DNA of 64,000 nucleotides from Diplolepis rosae (Eukaryota; Arthropoda; Insecta; Hymenoptera; Diplolepididae). Positions within the stretch are counted from its first letter, which is position 1. Each line of letters begins with the position of its first letter. The stretch covers positions 4,650,001-4,714,000 of the forward strand of contig JAPYXD010000403.1 of assembly GCA_030998225.1 (NCBI GenBank). Reading direction: 5' to 3'. Shown here piece by piece: positions 57,138 through 64,000 of this stretch. Position numbers and translations under genes: made by a program. Below the pieces are notes generated by a model. It saw only the letters and a program-made list of their open reading frames with translations, searched no databases and was not told where the DNA came from.

Positions 57138-57412
57138 AATAATAATTACGTAATTTATTTTTAGTGTTGTTTAACCTGAAATAAACGAGTTTATCGATTG
57201 TTAAAATATTGCTGGTTTTATTATTCCCACCTGAAGATTTCACTGATTCATCAGTCGAATCTCACTGATTCACAGTGAAAGACTTATAGCTGCTGCCATC
57301 CGTGAATAGTCACTACGAATCAGTGGCCGTTCACTGATTCAAGTTTAGAGAGTAATTTTTTAAAACAAAATTCTACTTATTTTGGACATCAAGATAAAGA
57401 AACTGGACCAAT

Positions 57413-58423
57413 CCAGGTCGAAAAGTCGGATTCATGCCACTATTCACAAATGGCACAGTACCAACCACGCCAGTTGTAAACAAGGAGCAATGCCTGTACT
57501 GGACAGTTGCACTGAGAAAACTGGAGTGTCAACCTAAACATTTGGAGGGTGAAGCAGACTATATTTGAGGTTAAACTGTAGGACAGCCTTCTAGATAGTG
57601 TAACTTATTACGTGTGAATTGTGAAAATAAGATGGTCAACTTGAATACTTTGGAGGGAAAAGTTGATCATCGCAGAGAGAAAAATAGATTATCGAAGAGG
57701 GAAAAATAGACTATAATCTACCTCTATGATCTACCTAAAAAATATTACATTTAAGCTTTCACAATTAATATGTTATTATAGCAAGTGAAATAGGTACTTA
57801 CCAATTAGCTAGCGAAAATAACCCTCGTGGCACTTTAACACGTAAAGGACGCGAAACCGGGAATGAGGTTAGAGTCCACGCTGGGGATATTGGAGGAAAA
57901 ATAGGCGAACCCACGTGACTTTACAATTTTGGCGCGTATTTCACCAATCGACACTCTTTATAGTGATCCTGACACTCTGGTAACAGTTAAGCAGAATATC
58001 AAATGAGTGTCTCCCTGACCAAAGAGAAAAAATTTCGGAAAGAGTGTTGTACTATCTAGAAGTTCAGACTGACTATCTACATTTTGACACTCAAAGTTTG
58101 ACACTCCAGTTTTCTCAGTGTGGTACCGGGCCGAGGGTTGGCGCGGTACTGGCATAATAAGCCCCAGTTCTGAGAATAAGTATCAGCTAACAACAGACTT
58201 CGAAGTAATGCCAGTACTGAACCATGCAGATTTCAATGCTGGCATGGTACCGATGTCCAGTACCGCGCCAGTACCGATGGACAATTTCCAGCCAAGTTAC
58301 CATTCGGAGCCGCGTCGGTGGTAGGCCGTGCTTATTACGGCACTATGCCAGCACTATGCCGGTACTTCAAATACTCCTGCGGTACTGGCCCGGTACCAAG
58401 CCTGTTGTAAATTTCCACCTGGG
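57413..58423. repeat. GTACTGG-family unit split by a CACTG MITE
   Basis: CCAGGTCGAAAAGTCGG at the left, TTTCCACCTGGG at the right. It is interrupted after GGACAGTTG and resumes at TGGTACCGGGCCGAGGG. Confidence 0.85.
57510..58120. mobile_element. CACTGAGAAAACTGGAG MITE nested in a GTACTGG unit
   Basis: CACTGAGAAAACTGGAGTGTC with its inverse ending TTTTCTCAGTG, 611 bp. Uninterrupted units read CAGTTGGTACC; here TG is present on both sides (57508-57509, 58121-58122), proving a 2-bp duplication. Related termini to family F but a different interior. Confidence 0.9.
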
Positions 58424-59689
58424 AAGTTGATCACATAAACTTCCTGCTTTTCTTGAATATCGCGCACAAATATAATAAATAAAATCGAATTAAAAATAAT
58501 GAAAATGAAAAATTGTCCTATTCATTGTCAGAATGTAAAGAAAGTAAGTGGATTTATTATGCGATTCAATTTGTAGTGAATAACTTTTATATTTGCGATC
58601 GTAATACACCTGCGTGTGGCAATCACGCAAATACGAACAGCCGCAGGACGATATCAATCCCGCTGCAATGGGTTCGATTTTCCATAGACCCGGTCGTTAG
58701 TTTTCCGCAGGACGGCAGAAATACAATGTCATCGCACTCACTGCGTTTATATCAACCGCGCTCTCCCTGCATATCCAGTAAATATAACTCGACGGTGACA
58801 AGTGTCGACGAGGGTTCACGAGCGCTATTGAAAATCGTTCGAGAGTCCCCAATTTATAACGCGATACAGTGTCCGATCATCGGAAACGAATTTTTTCAAA
58901 TACTTTCATTTTAGAGCAAAACACTTTTCATTCTGCACGTAGAAAATTATTAAAATTATTTTCGAACTTCATTTCGATGTTGTGAAATCATATTTGTCAT
59001 CGGATGAAAAAGAAAAGAAAAAAATATCTAAATTTTAAGCACACTATTCATTTTGTGCCAATATAATGAATAAGAATAAAATAATTGTAGTTTTGATGAT
59101 TAATAAGTATTGAAAAAAAAAAAGGAGAATATTGAAATACTCGAAAAACCTTTCTGGAGAGAAACCGAAAATTTGGAAGCTTGACTGGAAAATTGAAGGA
59201 TACACAAGAACCTACTTAAAGCAAGTCGACCCCCCCCCCCCCCCAACCCTCTTCCGCCTCAACAATAAAAGCCACCCTTCGTTCCCAGGAGTAGAATACG
59301 CTGTTACTTAAATATTTAACTAAAGTGGGTGAATCTCTATAACGTCTTCCTTATCTTCATCTCACTTCCGTTCCCTTATGCTTTACCGATCGCACTTTCC
59401 TCGCAATGTCTTTTGGCAAGCAAAGAATATACGGATAGAATTCTCGTGTACCTTCTGCTTTACCTTCAACGTCACTCTAACCATCCGTACATCTTCAAAT
59501 ATGTACTTTTTGAACTAAAATCAAATCAGATTCACATAAGAGACTTTTTTTATTCGTTTCTCATGTATTTCAAGTGATTTTTAAGCAGCTTCAATATTTT
59601 TTGCTGGTAAAAGAAAACTCGTTAATTCACATAATAAAATAATTGTTAGTTTGATAAAATATTTTTATAGTTAGAATTAAGTGCTGTAA
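58424..59689. other. Unique DNA, one GC-richer open frame
   Basis: 58513-58914 is open for 133 codons on the plus strand but starts with TTG and shows no recognised domain. Poly-C at about 59230-59243. No gene assigned. Confidence 0.35.
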
Positions 59690-60660
59690 CCCAGGTGGAA
59701 AAGTTGGAGGCCAGACAGTTTTTACAACTGTCGCAGTATTGTGCCAGTTGTAACCGAGGAGTAATGCCAGTACTGCCTGTCAATACTGTGCCAAGCATTG
59801 TCATATTACTGGCACAGTACCGGTGAAACTCTAAAGTATGAATGTTATTGACAGTTGGCACTCTACTTGTTTATGACCGGCTTAGTAACGATTACTATTA
59901 CTGGAAAAATACCGTTAAAAGGAGTCTGCCAACCTTGGGCATAGTACTGCACCAGTACTGGGAAGATAGTACTGTGTCAGTACTGGGTGACAGTACTACG
60001 ACAGTAATGGTTTTCTGGTACCTGGTACTGACAGACAGTACGCATCCAGTACTGGTAAAGCATTATCATCCAGTACGGACATTAGTACTGCGCCCGTACT
60101 GATTGCCAGTACCACGCCTGTATCCGGCAGTACGGGAACAGCACTGCGCCCATTGTTAATGTCTGATTGGGTATTGGCTTAGTGCTAGCTGTAAATAGAA
60201 TCCAAGTACTGTCCATTAACCGACATATGAATCTTATTGACAGTTGGCTTTCAACTGGTTTACTACTAGTGCAGTACTGATTATCATTACTGGCAAAATA
60301 CCGACAAAGAAGGTATGCCAACCTTGGGCACAGTACTGGTATAGTACTTACTGTATACAGAATCCAAATACTGGCTCTCAACCGAGATAGGAATTTCATC
60401 GACAGTTGGCATTGAACTGGTTTGCTCCTGCCGCAAGTACTGACTATTATTACTGGTCAAATACTGACAAGTGAGTTATGCCAACCTTCGATACAGTACT
60501 GGCTTAGTGTTGATTGTAAACAGAATACAAATACTGTCAATCAAGCGACATATGAATCTTGACAGTTGGCGCTCATCTGGTTTACTACTCTTGCAGTACT
60601 GATTATCATTACTGGCAAAATAATGACAGAGGATGTGTGCCAACCTTGGCCACAGTGTAT
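59690..60660. repeat. Divergent tandem GTACTGG relative
   Basis: Begins CCCAGGTGGAAAAGTTGG. The interior differs from the other copies: the marker GACAGTTGGC recurs at about 59850, 60239, 60401 and 60561, giving a tandem unit near 160 bp for the last three, each with GTACTGATTATCATTACTGG-like cores. The right end is unresolved. It may be an older or parental subfamily. Confidence 0.7.
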
Positions 60661-61330
60661 GGTGAATTCAAATTATACATCTTTTAAAGCCCCCTCCTCC
60701 CTGACTATTATGTGGTATTAAAATCGTATTACGAATCGTAATAAACTGATCCTGATCATAACCAGTGGACCAGTGACGAATGATTCACTCTTGTATGAGA
60801 AGTTACAGTTGCACGAATTGGAGGTGCTTTGATTTTTCAAATCGCACGTAATAACGTCCAGTCAACTCCACGATACTCTCGTGGCCCTCGGCTCATTTTT
60901 GTACATATCGGGGGAGGCCATTCGTTGAAAATACGAGTAGCATTATTACTGGTCAAACGCACGCTGGAATATGTAAATCGCTGCCAGCGCGGAAGGCTGA
61001 GTTTACTCGGCCGGTAAATAAGAGGAGTACACGCCCGGATTTACACGGGTTTCGATATGCGCCCGGGAGAAAAAAAAGGATAGTTTATTAGTCCAACCGC
61101 GACCAACGACTGGTTTCATCGAGTATAAATATACAATAAACGAGTGGAGGGGGGGTTATTTGTCAAATCACACGAGCAACTGTCGAACCAACGAACCGAA
61201 TGAAAATTGCACTCGTTTCATCTATAAGGAGGTGGGGGAAGTGGATGAACTGGCGATCAATAATTTTTTTTAGGAAAATTGTTTTGATATTTTTTTTTTT
61301 GCACATGGTCGAAAGAAAAATACATTATAT
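60661..61330. other. CpG-richer unique block
   Basis: 60780-61200 is GC-richer and non-repetitive. No motif in the ORF at 60829-61017. Confidence 0.35.
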
Positions 61331-62258
61331 TTCGAAATTTAGAAAATTTTTATGTTACAAAGGTAACTTAAAATTTGACGCTATTTATGATGTTTTTGAG
61401 TAAAGGTATCTTAAAAGATTAGGACACTCTAGAGGCAGACAAAAATAGGCATATTTTGTGATTTTTTTTCAGCGAAACCATGAAATAAATCGAAATTACA
61501 AAATAGGGTTTTTATTATACATGTCATTGACTTAAAGGTAATGAAAAATTATTCAAGATTTTTTACTACTTAAAACTTTAAACGCGTTTATCTCAAAACT
61601 GCAATTTACAAGTCGGCCGGACACATTAATCAAACTAATTTCAACCGATTCACATAAAATGTTAAATGTATATTTAAAATTACATTGTCCAAGGAAGTAC
61701 ATAGGATTTCTTTATTATTTTGCAAAGTTCCTTTTTAATCAACAATTTTCTGACGATTTTTCATGGAATTCTATATTTTTTACTTTAGAAGTGCGCCACT
61801 TGGACAAAAATCATTATATAAAAAAAATCCTACTTTTATGGGTAATCGAAAAATCTTTAGTGACTCAAAATAACTAAAAAATTACATGAGCTGTTTGTCC
61901 GGCCGTGAACCTTTCAGAAATAAAGGCGTCATCGGAAAAATGATGCACAGACGTCATTTTGACATCACTTTAAAAAAATTATTTTGTACATGTATAATAT
62001 AAACCCTATTTGTTAATCTCGATTTATTTCATGGTTACGCTGAAAAAAAATCACAAACTATGCCTATTTTTGTTTGCCTCCTTAACCCCTTAAAATTGCG
62101 AAAATTGTACTGAATTTTCTGAAATTTTTCATAATATTATAAAACTCAACTGAATTTTTATAAAATGTATCTTAAAATTACAAAAATGTAAAAGAATTTT
62201 GAACAAATTTATCATGAAATTACGAAACTGTAACAAAATTTTCAGTTACCCAAAATGT
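61331..62258. mobile_element. Family A MITE interrupted by a TTAA element
   Basis: The interior collinear with 62398-62859 in reverse (GATGTTTTTGAGTAAAGGTATC) is broken at TTAAAA and resumes TTGCGAAAATTGTACTG. Confidence 0.7.
61415..62089. mobile_element. TTAA-flanked element with long arms
   Basis: TTAA at 61411-61414 and 62090-62093 (TTAAAA also fits). Arms share AGGCAnACAAAAATAGGCAT and GTCGGCCGGACA/TGTCCGGCCG further in, about 210 bp each. The 72-codon ORF at 61659-61877 lies in the centre without a recognised domain. Confidence 0.75.
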
Positions 62259-62261
62259 TGA

Positions 62262-62397
62262 ATTTTTTATAACGTGACATATTTGAAAATATGTCTGCTA
62301 TTATATTGGCCCAAAAATTATAGAATTTTTATTCACTTCTTGTTGTTTTGGCATATATGGTCAGTTTCTTCTTACTTTCTTGCCATGCACTGTTAGA
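62262..62397. mobile_element. Fragment related to the 13541 element
   Basis: GACATATTTGAAAATATGTC and GGTCAGTTTCTTCTTACTTTC segments match 13495-13585, without the hammerhead core. Confidence 0.5.
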
Positions 62398-62859
62398 AAT
62401 TTTTACCCTAATTTTTCGAAACACGTGACTGGAATTTTATTCAGTTACAGTTTCGTAAAATTAAGATGAAATTTCAAAAAATTCAGTTACTTTTCAGTAA
62501 ATTCAAGAAACAATTTCTTGATTTTCAGTTACAAATTGTTGAATAATCGTATATTTGTATCTGGAAATTCTGAAACTTGTAATTCGAATAATTTTAGGTT
62601 TTGGGTAACTGAAAATTTTGTTACAGTTTCGTAATTTTATGATAAATTTTATAAAAATTCGGTCACAGTTTGGTAATTTTAAGATACATTTTGTGAAAAT
62701 TTAATTGAGTTATATAATATTAAGGAAAATTTCAGAAAATTCAGTACATTTTTTGCAATTTTAAGATATCTTTACTCAAAAACATCATAAATATCGTCAA
62801 ATTTTACGTTGCCTCTGTAACATAAAATTTATGTAAATTTTCGAACATTTCTAATAGTG
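62398..62859. mobile_element. Family A MITE, simple copy
   Basis: CACTGTTAGAAATTTTTACC ... TTTCTAATAGTG flanked by TG (62396-62397, 62860-62861). Without inserts, so it is the reference for the other family A copies. Confidence 0.85.
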
Positions 62860-63017
62860 TGTCTAAGCGAATATCGTACTCACTGAGAAAACGTTATCTT
62901 TGAATCAAAGAAACATTTCTTTGATATACGGTCAAAGAAAAAAATTCTTTGAATTAAAGAAAGTTTTCAAATATCTAAAGAATTTGAAAATCCTTCTCTG
63001 GAAAAAAAGACGCTTTC

Positions 63018-63088
63018 GACTGCGCTGGGATTCGAGCCCAGGTCTTTCGATTGCCGGTCGACTGCTCTAACCACTGAGCTACACAGGC
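63018..63088 (-). tRNA. tRNA-like SINE head (minus)
   Basis: D-arm TAGCTCAGTGGTTAGAGC (A box) and a perfect T arm CTGGG-CTCGAAT-CCCAG (B box). The anticodon arm GTCGA/TCGAA pairs partly, loop CCGGCAA with GGC in the anticodon position. The acceptor strands do not pair, so it is not a functional tRNA gene. The ORF running through it (62967-63167) is a translation of tRNA sequence. Confidence 0.6.
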
Positions 63089-63383
63089 GTCCGACATCTA
63101 ATTCTCCACATGAAGATGTCCTTATATCGCCAAGTGGCTCTGCCTTGCGGCTGTAAATTGATTTCAAATTAATTAGGTGAGTTTGAAATTTTTGTCACTG
63201 CCTACATTATCGGAGGTTCATTAGTCGCGTATCAGATCGGATACGTTGTCGATAGGTGTCCTCGTAGACAATTTCAAACTCTTATATCGCAAATAATGCA
63301 ATGAATTCAAATATTTAAAGAATTTGAAAATCCTTCTGTGGAAAAAAAGATGCTTTCGATTGCGCTGGGATTCGATGTCGGAC

Positions 63384-63454
63384 GCCCGTGTAGCTCAGTG
63401 GTTAGAGCAGTCGACCGGCAATCGAAAGACCTGGGCTCGAATCCCAGCGCAGTC
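63384..63454 (+). tRNA. tRNA-like SINE head (plus)
   Basis: Same structure as the minus copy with one difference near the 5' end (GCCCGTG versus GCCTGTG). It is followed by GTCGAAAGCGTCTTTTTTTCC; the T run could end a polymerase III transcript early. A pseudo-tRNA promoter rather than a decoding tRNA. Confidence 0.6.
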
Positions 63455-64000
63455 GAAAGCGTCTTTTTTTCCACAGAAGGATTTTCAAATTCTTTAAATA
63501 TTTGAATTCATTGCATTATTTGCGATATAAGAGTTTGAAATTGTCTACGAGGACACCTGTCGACAACATATTCGATCTGATACGCGACTAGTGAACCTCC
63601 GATAATGTAGGCAGTGACAAAAATTTCAAACTCACCTAAATAATTAAAGAAAGTTTTGTTAATTCAAAAAAATTTTCCTTGATCCAAAGAAATAGATTTG
63701 TTTACATTAAAAAAAAATTTTTTGAATCAAGAAAACTTTATTTAATCCAAAGAAATTTTTTCTTTGGTATACGGTCAAAGAAAAAATTTCTTTGAATTGA
63801 ATAAAGTTTTGTTAATTCAAAAAAATTTTCTTTCATCCAAAGAAAAATCGATTTGTTTACATTAAAGAAAATTTGTTTGAATCAACAAAACTTTGTTTAA
63901 TTCAAAGAAATTTTTTCTTTCATCCTATATCTAAGAAATGTTTCATTGATTCAAAGAAACTGTTTTCTGGGTGCTGAAAAAGAGATATCAGTGGATGATT

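Larger units (their letters stand above)
56843..57352. mobile_element. CTCTCTGAACCTGAATCAG MITE with hammerhead insertion
   Basis: CTCTCTGAACCTGAATCAG and CTGATTCAAGTTTAGAGAG, flanked by TA. Subterminal TCAGTGA/TCACTGA words cluster at both ends. Split by the retroposon-like unit 56967-57137. Confidence 0.75.
62968..63641. mobile_element. tRNA-SINE composite: minus copies and a plus copy head to head
   Basis: Flanked by the perfect 16-bp repeat AATTAAAGAAAGTTTT (62952-62967 and 63642-63657). Contents in order: a minus-oriented piece with a full tRNA-like head (62968-63167), a minus-oriented copy truncated in its head (63168-63375), and a plus-oriented copy with complete head and tail (63376-63641). 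The last two form an inverted repeat of about 200-bp arms (ACTGCCTACATTATCGGAGG and its inverse). A long duplication indicates target-primed retroposition; no LINE partner is in the window. Confidence 0.75.
62881..63973. mobile_element. Family F MITE split by a SINE composite
   Basis: CACTGAGAAAACG ... CTGTTTTCTGGGTG flanked by CT (62879-62880, 63974-63975). Interior of AATTCAAAGAAATTT-like words as at 28170. Interrupted after AAAGAAAGTTTT at 62967. Confidence 0.8.

Noticed and set aside
62967..63167. 66-residue minus ORF with CSSVVRAVDRQSKDLGSNPS
   Set aside because: This peptide is the usual translation of a tRNA-like A box/B box region, not a protein.
63384..63454. A functional tRNA-Ala(GGC) gene
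   Set aside because: Acceptor strands do not pair, position 33 is C instead of T, and the same sequence recurs inside a dispersed SINE.
1..64000. Endogenous viral or retroviral genes, LTR pairs or reverse transcriptase
   Set aside because: No reverse-transcriptase, integrase, capsid or polymerase motif was seen in any listed frame; all recognisable proteins are mariner transposase remnants.

Overview
This window looks like repeat-dense, AT-rich intergenic or intronic DNA from an animal, most likely an insect. It shows no operons and no long ORFs. It holds decayed Tc1/mariner transposases of the DD34D and DD41D types, many short terminal-inverted-repeat elements (MITEs), TTAA-targeting elements of piggyBac-like behaviour, a tRNA-like SINE, hammerhead-ribozyme-like repeats, and isolated GC/CpG-richer unique blocks that may be promoters, exons or conserved non-coding DNA. 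The exact order is not determined; a repeat-rich hymenopteran or similar insect is a guess. I found no complete host protein-coding gene. One possible minus-strand exon (30939-31326) next to a CpG-rich block (31740-32060) is the best host-gene candidate, at low confidence.

Layout. 1-4.3 kb: unique DNA, then a TTAAGGCCATGG-family element (1854-4298) that holds three further insertions, one a 12-bp-based minisatellite. 5.4-6.4 kb: a head-to-tail array of the window's dominant family, here called the GTACTGG family (termini CCCAGGTGGAAA/TTTCCACCTGGG, interior packed with GTACTGG and its complement). 7.1-10.4 kb: nested MITEs, a hammerhead-like unit and a 2.1-kb CACTG-ended element. 11.2-15.3 kb: more GTACTGG copies and a TTAAGGCC copy carrying an inverted pair of hammerhead-like cores. 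16-25.5 kb: MITEs, a 743-bp ATCCGA-rich foldback and more GTACTGG copies. 26-35 kb: foldbacks, a MITE placed exactly at the centre of a perfect palindrome, a mariner turned into a foldback with arms of about 360 bp, and TTAA elements. 35.6-48.7 kb: GTACTGG copies, one splitting a mariner, and a MITE that received two independent mariners with intact TA duplications. 49-58 kb: unique GC-richer DNA, a hammerhead-like retroposon with a 12-bp target duplication, and GTACTGG copies. 59.7-64 kb: a divergent tandem GTACTGG relative, nested MITEs, and a composite of tRNA-like SINE copies flanked by a perfect 16-bp target duplication.

How the parts relate. Nothing here forms a pathway; the logic is insertion history. 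Target duplications were read by comparing interrupted and uninterrupted copies inside the window. Four mechanistic groups emerge: (i) TA-targeting mariners and their derivatives; (ii) CACTG/CACGG-ended MITEs with 2-bp duplications of variable sequence (TA, TG, CT, CA, CG); (iii) TTAA-targeting elements; (iv) retroposon-like units (tRNA-like SINE, hammerhead units) with 5-16 bp duplications. The most unusual items are the hammerhead-like cores with covarying stem II, the tRNA-bearing head-to-head SINE composite, and the multi-hairpin GTACTGG family with palindromic unit junctions.
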